Source of the DNA: Rhizobium laguerreae
GTDB taxonomy: Bacteria; Pseudomonadota; Alphaproteobacteria; Rhizobiales; Rhizobiaceae
Length of the DNA: 64,000 nucleotides
Direction: 5' to 3'
NCBI RefSeq assembly: GCF_002008165.1
Contig: NZ_MRDM01000014.1
Coordinates: 1,054,001 to 1,118,000 of the forward strand
A model generated the notes under the pieces. That model was not told where the DNA came from. It saw nothing but the letters and a program-made list of their open reading frames with translations, and ran no database searches. Both the position numbers and the translations under genes were made by a program. This document shows, in pieces, positions 35,601 to 42,373 of the stretch. The first letter of the stretch is position 1; every line of letters begins with the position of its first letter.

Positions 35601-36185
35601 TTAGATCTCGGCTTGCGACGTCACGATCCGTGAAACGAGGCCATACTCCTTCGCCTCTTCGGCCGAAAGCCAGTAGTCGCGATCCGTATCCTTGTCGATC
35701 TTGTCGAGCGGCTGGCCGGTGGCCTCCGCCATGATCCTGTTCAGGCGCTCGTTCATCTTGATGATCTCGCGCGCCTGGATTTCGATGTCGGATGCCATGC
35801 CACGCGTGCCGCCGGAGGGCTGATGCAGCAGGAAGCGCGTGTTCGGCAGGCACAGTCGCCGCTCCTTCGGAGTGGCGACATAGATCAGCGCGCCGGCCGA
35901 GGCAACCCAACCGGTACCGATCATCCAGACCTTCGGCTTGATGAACTTGATCATGTCATGGATGGAATCGCCGGATTCGACGTGGCCGCCGGGCGAATTG
36001 ACATAGATACGGATGTCCTCGTCGCTGGCCGCGGCAAGCGCCACGAGCTGCGAGCAGACCTTCTGCGCCAATTCCTGATTGATCGGTCCGTAGATGAAGA
36101 TCGAACGCGACTTGAAAAGATTCGCCTCCGTTTCCTTGCCGAGCGGCAGTTCCTTCGTCTTGTCGTCCTGGTCTTCGTCGTTCAT
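35601..36185 (-). CDS. clpP: ClpP-family serine protease (paralogue)
   Basis: 194 residues. The catalytic triad is visible as Ser96 (GWVASAGAL), His121 (FLLHQPSGG) and Asp170 (DTDRDYWL). The oxyanion-loop segment SPGGHVESGDSIHDMI is conserved. The nucleophile context VASAGA differs from the AASMGA of canonical ClpP, and no ClpX or ClpA gene is adjacent, so this is probably one of the accessory ClpP isoforms typical of rhizobia. It starts at ATG 36185 after an acidic N-terminus. Confidence 0.9.
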   Translation of the reverse strand: MNDEDQDDKTKELPLGKETEANLFKSRSIFIYGPINQELAQKVCSQLVALAAASDEDIRIYVNSPGGHVESGDSIHDMIKFIKPKVWMIGTGWVASAGALIYVATPKERRLCLPNTRFLLHQPSGGTRGMASDIEIQAREIIKMNERLNRIMAEATGQPLDKIDKDTDRDYWLSAEEAKEYGLVSRIVTSQAEI

Positions 36186-36416
36186 TCGAACCTCTTGGAG
36201 ATGAATTCGGGTTCCTCGCACATAGTGCGACTCAATGCCTAAAACAATGCGGGAAAAACACAAGGCACCGAAGCGATGGAGATATCCTTAAGAAGCCGCG
36301 CGCCGTTCTGCAAGCCTTACTGAATTGTAACGGCGAAAGGCTTTGAAAAGCCCAAATCGGTTCCTACCTCAGCCTCACGCGGCAAACGCCGCATCAGATC
36401 ACTAGGAGGCAGGACA

Positions 36417-37205
36417 ATGTCACCCGAAGAACGCCAATTGCTGACCGCCCTCTTCGACCGCGTACGCACCGCTGCGGCCACGCCGCGCGACCGCGATGCC
36501 GAAGCCCTGATCGACCAGGCGACGCGCGAACAGCCCTCCGCCACCTATTATCTCGCCCAGGCCGTCATCGTTCAGGAAAAGGGGCTGGAGGCGGCTGCCA
36601 ACCACATCAAGCAACTCGAAGAGCATGTCCGCCAGCTGGAAGCCGGCGAGAGCGAACACCGCCAGGCCGAACAGGGCGGCGGCTTCTTGAGCTCGATCTT
36701 CGGCAACACCCAGACGCAGCAGCCGGCCCCAGTTCCCTCCAATCCCGGCCCCTCCAATCCTGGTCCCTGGGGCCAGCAATCCCGCGACTATGACGATCCC
36801 CGCGGCGACGGCAATGTCCGCCAGCCCCAGCCCCAGCAGCAGCCGACCGGCCCCTGGAGCCAGCAGGCCTCTGCGCCGTCGGCGGGCGGCAGCTTCCTGC
36901 ACGGCGCGCTCGGCACGGCAGCGGGCGTGGCCGGCGGCATGCTGCTTGCCAATTCGCTGAGCGGCATCTTCGGCAACCACATGTCCTCGCTCGGCTTGGG
37001 TTCGCCGTTCGGCGCCAATCCCCTCGGCAATGCCAGCGCACCGACCGAGGAAACCGTCATCAACAACTATTACGGCAATGACGACACCCGTCAGGCCTCC
37101 GACAACACAGGCGATGATAACAATGCCAACCTGCAGCAGGCCGATTACGAAGGCGGCAGCGATTCCACCGACGACTCGTCCGGCGACGATGTTACGGATG
37201 TGTGA
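36417..37205 (+). CDS. DUF2076 domain-containing protein
   Basis: 262 residues. The first 90 (MSPEERQLLTALFDRVRTAA...YYLAQAVIVQEKGLEAA) form the DUF2076 helical domain with coiled-coil propensity. A Pro/Gln/Gly-rich linker follows, then a glycine-rich hydrophobic stretch (FLHGALGTAAGVAGGMLLANSLSGIFG) that could insert in a membrane, and a very acidic, Asn/Asp/Ser-rich C-terminus. The family is described as periplasmic ligand-binding sensor-like, with no defined function. ATG 36417 has AGGAGGCA upstream. Confidence 0.87.
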   Translation: MSPEERQLLTALFDRVRTAAATPRDRDAEALIDQATREQPSATYYLAQAVIVQEKGLEAAANHIKQLEEHVRQLEAGESEHRQAEQGGGFLSSIFGNTQTQQPAPVPSNPGPSNPGPWGQQSRDYDDPRGDGNVRQPQPQQQPTGPWSQQASAPSAGGSFLHGALGTAAGVAGGMLLANSLSGIFGNHMSSLGLGSPFGANPLGNASAPTEETVINNYYGNDDTRQASDNTGDDNNANLQQADYEGGSDSTDDSSGDDVTDV

Positions 37206-37331
37206 GATCTAGCGGGGTAGAGATGGGCAGCGGTTGCCGCACCGTTGCCCGGCCCTTCGCTCTAAGCTCAGGGCGTTCGCCGCTGCAATCGATTCACTGG
37301 ATCGATTGCTCGGGCTGCGCCCGACCGCGGC

Positions 37332-37796
37332 TCACCCACGGCCGCGGTAGGTGGCAACGCCCTGTTCCGGCAGCCACACGCCTTCCGGCGGCTTGTCCGT
37401 TTGCCAGAAGACGTCGATCGGGATGCCGCCGCGTGGATACCAGTAGGCGCCGATCCTGAGCCACCTGGGATCGAGCAGCTCGACGATGCGCTTGGCGATG
37501 TAGATCGAGCAATCCTCGTGGAAAGCGCCGTGATTGCGGAAGGAATGCAGGAAGAGCTTCAGCGACTTCGATTCCACCAGCCATTCGCCCGGAATGTAGT
37601 CAATGACGATATGAGCGAAATCCGGCTGCCCGGTCATCGGGCAGAGCGAGGTGAATTCCGGCGCGGTGAAGCGCACGACGTAATCGGTGCCGGCATGATT
37701 GGACGGCACTTTTTCAAGCACCGCCTCCTCTGGCGATTGCGCGGTTTCGGTTTGCTGACCCAGCATCGACAGGCTGGAAACATCGGTACTCGGCAT
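37332..37796 (-). CDS. queF: NADPH-dependent 7-cyano-7-deazaguanine reductase
   Basis: 154 residues, short (type I) QueF. It reduces preQ0 to preQ1 in queuosine synthesis. The catalytic Cys52 is in FTSLCPMTGQPDF, with Asp59 as general acid; ESKSLKLFLHSFRNHGAFHEDC is the conserved QueF box. Its ATG overlaps the stop of the cation-efflux gene by one base (TAATG), so the two are co-expressed, although no functional link is obvious. Confidence 0.96.
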   Translation of the reverse strand: MPSTDVSSLSMLGQQTETAQSPEEAVLEKVPSNHAGTDYVVRFTAPEFTSLCPMTGQPDFAHIVIDYIPGEWLVESKSLKLFLHSFRNHGAFHEDCSIYIAKRIVELLDPRWLRIGAYWYPRGGIPIDVFWQTDKPPEGVWLPEQGVATYRGRG

Positions 37797-38710
37797 TATA
37801 CCTCCTTCACGACTTTGACGCGGATGCCATGGGCCTTTTCGCCCTCCGGCTCCACATGAATGGCGATTGTGGCGCCCTCGTGCACCGCCCTGATGGCATC
37901 CTCAAGGCGGTCGCATATATCATGCGCCTGCCGCACCGACATCCCGCCGGGCACCACCATGTGGAAATCGATGAAGGTGACGGTGCCCGCCCGCCTCGTT
38001 TTCAGATCATGCACGCCGATCGAACCCTCCGCGTGGGTGGCAATCGCCTGTTTGATCGCTTCCTCCTCCTGCGGTTCGACCGCCTGGTCCATCAGCCCGC
38101 CAATCGATTGCGAGATTACCCTCCAGCCCTGATAGAGGATGTTGACGGCAACGAGAATGGCAAGCACCGGGTCGAAGATCGCATATCCCGTTGCCAGCGC
38201 CAGCAGCAGGCCGACGAGCACCCCAACGGAGGTCACGACATCGGACATGATATGCTGTCCATCCGCCGAGAGCGCTGCCGAGCGATGTCTGCGTCCAGTC
38301 CGGATCAGCAACCGCGCCCAGATCGCATTGATGACACCGGCCGCGAAGTTGATCGCAAGGCCGAGCACAGGTGCATCCAGCATGCGTGGCTCGGCGAGAT
38401 AACCAACAGCTTCGTTGACGATTAGCAGGGCAGCGACGACGATCAGCACGCCCTCGGTGACGGCAGACAGATATTCCGCCTTGTGATGACCGAAGGGATG
38501 GTCGTGGTCAGCCGGCTTCTGCGCATAGCGGATGACAAAGAAGGCGATGAAGGCGGCAACGACGTTGACCGACGATTCGAGCCCGTCCGACAGCAGCGCC
38601 ACCGACCCGGTGACCCACCACGCCACCATCTTCAGCCCCATGACGCCGAGCGACAGCGGAATCCCCCACATCGCCAGCTTCCGAACCGTAAGATCGCCGT
38701 TGTCACTCAT
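37796..38710 (-). CDS. Cation diffusion facilitator family metal transporter
   Basis: 304 residues with six predicted helices in the first 210, followed by a cytoplasmic domain. The metal-site residues are seen in LLSDGLESSVNV (helix 2) and DGQHIMSDVVTS (helix 5), and the loop DHPFGHHKAEYLS is characteristic of CDF exporters of Zn, Fe, Mn or related ions. ATG 38710 (MSDNGDLTVRKLAMW) follows AGGGGAAC. It sits directly upstream of queF, sharing a TAATG junction. Confidence 0.93.
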   Translation of the reverse strand: MSDNGDLTVRKLAMWGIPLSLGVMGLKMVAWWVTGSVALLSDGLESSVNVVAAFIAFFVIRYAQKPADHDHPFGHHKAEYLSAVTEGVLIVVAALLIVNEAVGYLAEPRMLDAPVLGLAINFAAGVINAIWARLLIRTGRRHRSAALSADGQHIMSDVVTSVGVLVGLLLALATGYAIFDPVLAILVAVNILYQGWRVISQSIGGLMDQAVEPQEEEAIKQAIATHAEGSIGVHDLKTRRAGTVTFIDFHMVVPGGMSVRQAHDICDRLEDAIRAVHEGATIAIHVEPEGEKAHGIRVKVVKEV

Positions 38711-38764
38711 ATCGTTCCCCTGCGGTTGCGAATGAATTGCAGCTTTCAAGCCGTTGAAACGCAA

Positions 38765-38795
38765 AACCGCCCACGCGAATGTCGCGCAGGCGGTT
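38765..38795 (-). terminator. Hairpin terminator downstream of the DUF2161 gene
   Basis: Symmetric nested hairpin: AACCGCC / GGCGGTT with inner CGCGA / TCGCG. On the minus strand it is followed by TTTTGC. It separates the DUF2161 gene from the cation-efflux gene. Confidence 0.7.
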
Positions 38796-38864
38796 CAGTT
38801 GAAGGTGATATGGGGGAAGACGGCGGATTTGTCAAAGGGCAATGAGGTTCCCCTGCCGCGTAGC

Positions 38865-39536
38865 TCAAGGAGCAGGCTCTGAGAGAATAGTCTGCGGCCA
38901 GCGCAAGAGCGCGGCCTGCCCTGCAGGCGTCAGGGCGTAGACGCCCTTGTCCTTGCGTTCGAACCATCCGTAGACGTTATCGAGCAGGATTCGGCCGGCA
39001 TTGGGCACCTGAGCCTTCATATCCCGCGGCCGCCCGACCCCACGCTCGATTGCGGCGGCGCAGAGCAGCACCTGCTGACGATAGGCGGTCATGATTGGCG
39101 CCCGCGTGCTGCCGCCGACGGCGGGATCGCCGTGGCGGCGCTGATGCTCCTTGACGAGGCGCGTGCGCCGCTTGGGATTGGTTCGCGGCATCGGCGAGAC
39201 GGAACTGACGATGATGCTGACCTCGCCGGCATCGGAGACGCCGAGCATGCCGATGCCAAGCCTGCGGCAGAGATCGCGATAGCGTTTGTCGGTCTCCCGC
39301 CCCCGACCCTTGGCGGAGACGCGGGCCGCGATCCAGACCTCATCGCTCATCGCCGCGCGGTCGACCGCCTGGAGAAGCAGTTCGAGGTTGAAGGAGAGCT
39401 TGAGTTCGCAGACCACCACAACCAGCGGCTCGGCATCGCTGAGGCCCACGAGATCGCACCCGCCGACCTCACCCTTTACGACATAACCCGCCGCCTCCAG
39501 GAAAGCTTTAACCGGCAAGTAGAGCGACGTCTCCAT
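38865..39536 (-). CDS. DUF2161 family protein, PD-(D/E)XK phosphodiesterase-like
   Basis: 223 residues. The first 90 contain a nuclease-like core: GEVGGCDLVGL followed by VVVVCELKLSFNLELLLQAVDRA, matching the D...ExK spacing of the PD-(D/E)XK superfamily (Asp near residue 28, Glu44, Lys46). The C-terminal half is basic and winged-helix-like (GRILLDNVYGWFERKDKGVYALTPAGQAAL). It could be a nuclease or a restriction-like regulator; no modification or defence gene adjoins it. It follows a small gene 15 nt upstream on the same strand. Confidence 0.87.
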   Translation of the reverse strand: METSLYLPVKAFLEAAGYVVKGEVGGCDLVGLSDAEPLVVVVCELKLSFNLELLLQAVDRAAMSDEVWIAARVSAKGRGRETDKRYRDLCRRLGIGMLGVSDAGEVSIIVSSVSPMPRTNPKRRTRLVKEHQRRHGDPAVGGSTRAPIMTAYRQQVLLCAAAIERGVGRPRDMKAQVPNAGRILLDNVYGWFERKDKGVYALTPAGQAALLRWPQTILSEPAP

Positions 39537-39551
39537 AGTGAAAACTGCGCC

Positions 39552-39791
39552 TCAGGCGGCGTTGAGATCGGCAATCTCACCGTATTTTGCAAGCAGCCGC
39601 GGCGAGGACATATCCCCGGTTTCCTCATCGACGATCACGGCATAAGCCGCCACGCCGACGAAACGCTCCGACATCGCCGAGGCGATTTTCTCCGCGCTGA
39701 CGGAGTTCGATGCCTGGCGCATTTCACCGGGGACGAGATTGCCGCGGTTCTTGCGATAGGGAAGAACGATGAACTTTTCAGCATTGGCCAC
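39552..39791 (-). CDS. Small conserved hypothetical protein
   Basis: 79 residues from GTG 39791: MANAEKFIVLPYRKNRGNL, then EMRQASNSVSAEKIASAMSERFVGVAAYAVIVDEETGDM. I remember homologues of this short protein in other rhizobia beginning at the same place, so GTG was preferred over a longer in-frame ATG start whose extra residues lack similarity. Function unknown. It lies between trpE(G) and the DUF2161 gene and is co-oriented with both. Confidence 0.72.
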   Translation of the reverse strand: MANAEKFIVLPYRKNRGNLVPGEMRQASNSVSAEKIASAMSERFVGVAAYAVIVDEETGDMSSPRLLAKYGEIADLNAA

Positions 39792-39918
39792 GTCGAATAT
39801 CCCGATTGATCGTTCCTGAAATGTTCTGATTTGCCTGAAGAAGTCAACCGGCCTTTCGAAAACGGCCTGCCCCTCCCCGCAGTCGGGGAAAGGGCAGGCC
39901 AAATAACCGGCGAAATCC

Positions 39919-42108
39919 TTAGGCAGCCTTCGTCTTCACCTTGCGCGCCAGATGCGCCACGACATTTTCGATCATCCGCATCCCGGCATCGCCGCCGAGC
40001 GTCATGATCGACTCCGGATGGAACTGCACCGCGGCGATCGGTTCCTTGGCGTGTTCGATGCCCATGATCGTGCCGTCGTCGCTTTCCGCCGTGATGATGA
40101 ACTCGCGCGGCAGCGTCGAGGGGTCGGCGAAGATCGAGTGGTAGCGGCCGACCGTCACCTCCTTGGCAAGGCCGGAGAAGACGATGCCCGGCTCCAGCAC
40201 GCGGATGCGCGAGGGCTTGCCGTGCATCGGCAGCGCCAGATGGCGCAGTTCCCCGCCATAGGCTTCCGCCAGAGCCTGCAGACCGAGGCAGACGCCGAAG
40301 ATCGGCAGGTTGCGCGCCCGCGCCTTCTTGATCGTCGCCTTGCAGTCGAAATCCTTGGGCGTTCCGGGTCCGGGCGACAGCACGACGAGGTCCGGGTTCA
40401 GCCGGTCGAAGATTTCCTCCGGCACCGGCGTACGCACGGTCGAAACCGTCGCGCCCGTCTGGCGGAAGTAATTGGCGAGCGTGTGGACGAAGCTGTCTTC
40501 GTGATCGACGAGCAGGATGCTGACGCCCTTGCCGACGCTCGCAACGTCGCGCTGGATCCTGCCGGAATTGCCCGTCTTGGCGTCTCGTATGGCGGAAAGC
40601 ATGGCAGAGGCCTTCAGTTCTGTTTCGGCTTCTTCTTCGTCAGGAATGGAATCGTTGAGCAGCGTCGCACCGGCGCGCACTTCGGCGATACCATCCTTGA
40701 TGCGCACGGTGCGCAGCGTCAGGCCGGTATTCATGTCGCCGTTGAAGCCGACCATGCCGATCGCCCCGCCATACCAGGCGCGCGGGCTTTTTTCATGGCT
40801 CTCGATGAAGCGCATCGCCCAGAGCTTGGGGGCGCCGGTGACGGTGACGGCCCAGGCGTGGCTGAGGAAACCGTCGAAAGCGTCCATGTCGTCGCGCAGC
40901 CGCCCTTCGATATGGTCGACCGTGTGGATAAGGCGCGAATACATCTCGATCTGCCGGCGGCCGATCACCTTGACCGAGCCCGGCTCGCAGACACGGCTTT
41001 TGTCGTTGCGGTCGACATCCGAGCACATGGTGAGCTCGGACTCGTCCTTCTTGGAATTCAGGAGCTTCAGGATCTGCTCGCTGTCGGCGATTGGGTCGTC
41101 GCCGCGCTTGATCGTGCCCGAAATCGGGCAGGTCTCGATGCGACGGCCGGAAACGCGCACGAACATTTCGGGCGAGGCGCCGACCAGATATTCCTGATGG
41201 CCGAGATTGATGAAGAAGGAATAAGGCGAGGGATTGATCGCCTTCAGCCGCTTTGAAATGTCGGACGGCTTGCTGTCGCAGCGCTCCATGAATTTCTGCC
41301 CGGGCACGACTTCGAAAAGGTCGCCCTTGCGGAAACTTTCCTTCGCCTTGGTGACGAGCTCGGCATATTCGCCCGGCCGGTGATCGCTCTTCGGCGGAAT
41401 GGCATCCGTGTGTTTGAAGGGCTCCGCTGCGATATCTTGGGCCTTGCCCTCGGTCGTCACGCCGTCTTTTTCGAAGTCGTAACGGTCGACCCAGGCCTTG
41501 GCGGCGTAGTTGTCGACGACGAGGATCTCGTCCGGCAGGTAGAGCACCATGTCGCGCTGGTCGGAGGGTCGCGTCAGCTTCAGATCGATCGCGTCGAACT
41601 GGAAGGCGATGTCGTATCCGAAGGCGCCGTAGAACCCGAGGCTCGCATCCGCCTGCGAATAAAACAGGTCGGTGACGGCGCGCAGCACGGTGAAGACCGT
41701 CGGCATCTTCGAACGTTCTTCCTCGGTGAACACCCGGTCCGGCGTCTTGACGGTGAGGTCGAGGCGGCGGGCCGAGGAAGCGCCGAGCACGATGTCGGAC
41801 ACGGTCTTCAGCCGCTCGCTCACGAAGCCGAGGATCACCTCGCCGCGTTCATTATAGGCCTCGATCCAGACGTCGCGCCCGAAGGAAGAGATGCCGAGCG
41901 GCGGATCGACGACGGCGGTATCCCAGCGCGTATAGCGGCCGGGATATTCGTAGTTCGACGAAAACACCGCGCCGCGGCGCTCGTCGAGCTTGTCGACATA
42001 GGAAGAGACCGCATCGCCGTAGGGGATCGCCCGCCGCTGCCGCGTGACTGATATGCCGCCCTTGGTCTCGTAGATTTCCGCACCATCATCCCGCAGGATC
42101 GTTACCAT
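39919..42108 (-). CDS. trpE(G): Anthranilate synthase, fused TrpE-TrpG
   Basis: 729 residues; the fusion is characteristic of Rhizobiaceae. The chorismate-binding part (about 1-510) has LVGASPEMFVRVSGRRIETCPISGTIKRG and LSHAWAVTVTGAPKLWAMRFIE. The glutamine amidotransferase part (about 525-729) has VVLSPGPGTP, the catalytic Cys in FGVCLGLQALAEAYGG, and His/Glu in AVQFHPESIM. It makes anthranilate from chorismate and glutamine, the first tryptophan step. Expression is controlled by the trpL leader and terminator 45 nt upstream. Confidence 0.98.
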   Translation of the reverse strand: MVTILRDDGAEIYETKGGISVTRQRRAIPYGDAVSSYVDKLDERRGAVFSSNYEYPGRYTRWDTAVVDPPLGISSFGRDVWIEAYNERGEVILGFVSERLKTVSDIVLGASSARRLDLTVKTPDRVFTEEERSKMPTVFTVLRAVTDLFYSQADASLGFYGAFGYDIAFQFDAIDLKLTRPSDQRDMVLYLPDEILVVDNYAAKAWVDRYDFEKDGVTTEGKAQDIAAEPFKHTDAIPPKSDHRPGEYAELVTKAKESFRKGDLFEVVPGQKFMERCDSKPSDISKRLKAINPSPYSFFINLGHQEYLVGASPEMFVRVSGRRIETCPISGTIKRGDDPIADSEQILKLLNSKKDESELTMCSDVDRNDKSRVCEPGSVKVIGRRQIEMYSRLIHTVDHIEGRLRDDMDAFDGFLSHAWAVTVTGAPKLWAMRFIESHEKSPRAWYGGAIGMVGFNGDMNTGLTLRTVRIKDGIAEVRAGATLLNDSIPDEEEAETELKASAMLSAIRDAKTGNSGRIQRDVASVGKGVSILLVDHEDSFVHTLANYFRQTGATVSTVRTPVPEEIFDRLNPDLVVLSPGPGTPKDFDCKATIKKARARNLPIFGVCLGLQALAEAYGGELRHLALPMHGKPSRIRVLEPGIVFSGLAKEVTVGRYHSIFADPSTLPREFIITAESDDGTIMGIEHAKEPIAAVQFHPESIMTLGGDAGMRMIENVVAHLARKVKTKAA

Positions 42109-42153
42109 TGTTCCACTCCGTTATCGGGGCCCGGACGACAGGCGGCCATAAAC

Positions 42154-42184
42154 AAAAAAAGCCGCCTCGAAGTTTCGGGCGGCT
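42154..42184 (-). terminator. Attenuator terminator of trpE(G)
   Basis: AGCCGCC and GGCGGCT (with inner CGAA/TTCG) form a strong hairpin, followed on the minus strand by seven T. It lies between trpL and trpE(G); when tryptophan is plentiful it should stop transcription before the gene. Confidence 0.88.
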
Positions 42185-42221
42185 CACTCGTCGTCTTTGG
42201 ACACGATTGGTCGAGGCCGCC

Positions 42222-42266
42222 TTAGCGAACCCACCACCAAACAGCAATGTTCAAGGACTTGATCAT
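42222..42266 (-). CDS. trpL: trp leader peptide
   Basis: 14 codons, MIKSLNIAVWWWVR, with three adjacent Trp codons. This matches the known rhizobial pattern in which a short peptide with three consecutive Trp ends near Arg. TTTTCCC precedes the ATG, so no Shine-Dalgarno exists, and TTGCGC-17 bp-TAACAA is positioned to start transcription at the ATG: a leaderless leader peptide. Ribosome stalling at the Trp codons controls the downstream terminator. Confidence 0.92.
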   Translation of the reverse strand: MIKSLNIAVWWWVR

Positions 42267-42273
42267 GGGAAAA

Positions 42274-42302
42274 TTGTTAGCTTGAGATCCGCCGTCGCGC
42301 AA
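42274..42302 (-). promoter_or_regulatory. Promoter of trpL-trpE(G)
   Basis: TTGCGC (42297-42302), 17-bp spacer and TAACAA (42274-42279). The trpL ATG starts 7 nt downstream of the -10, as in the leuA leader. Confidence 0.7.
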
Positions 42303-42325
42303 GAGGCGATTGCAGGATTGAAATA

Positions 42326-42346
42326 GGGCGGCCCGAAAGCCGCCCC
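42326..42346 (-). terminator. Hairpin downstream of the TonB receptor gene
   Basis: GGGCGGC (42326-42332) pairs with GCCGCCC (42339-42345) across a 6-nt loop. On the minus strand it is followed by TATTTC, a weak T run. It lies 28 nt past the receptor stop and 24 nt before the trpL -35. Confidence 0.6.
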
Positions 42347-42373
42347 ACCCCAGCCTTGAAGGTGTGATCGCGA

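Larger units (their letters stand above)
42153..42266 (-). ncRNA. trp attenuator RNA (rnTrpL-type), probable stable small RNA
   Basis: About 114 nt from the trpL ATG to the attenuator terminator. In Sinorhizobium meliloti the equivalent terminated transcript is known to act in trans as a small RNA. Here the promoter, the leaderless trpL ORF and a U-run-followed hairpin are all present at matching positions. Trans activity is inferred from homology. Confidence 0.75.

Noticed and set aside
38865..39791. Restriction or defence island around the PD-(D/E)XK-like gene
   Set aside because: Neighbours are trpE(G), a small conserved protein and a cation-efflux/queF pair; no methylase, helicase or other defence gene is present.
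39952..41256. 434-residue open frame on the plus strand across trpE(G)
   Set aside because: Antisense of a gene identified with certainty.
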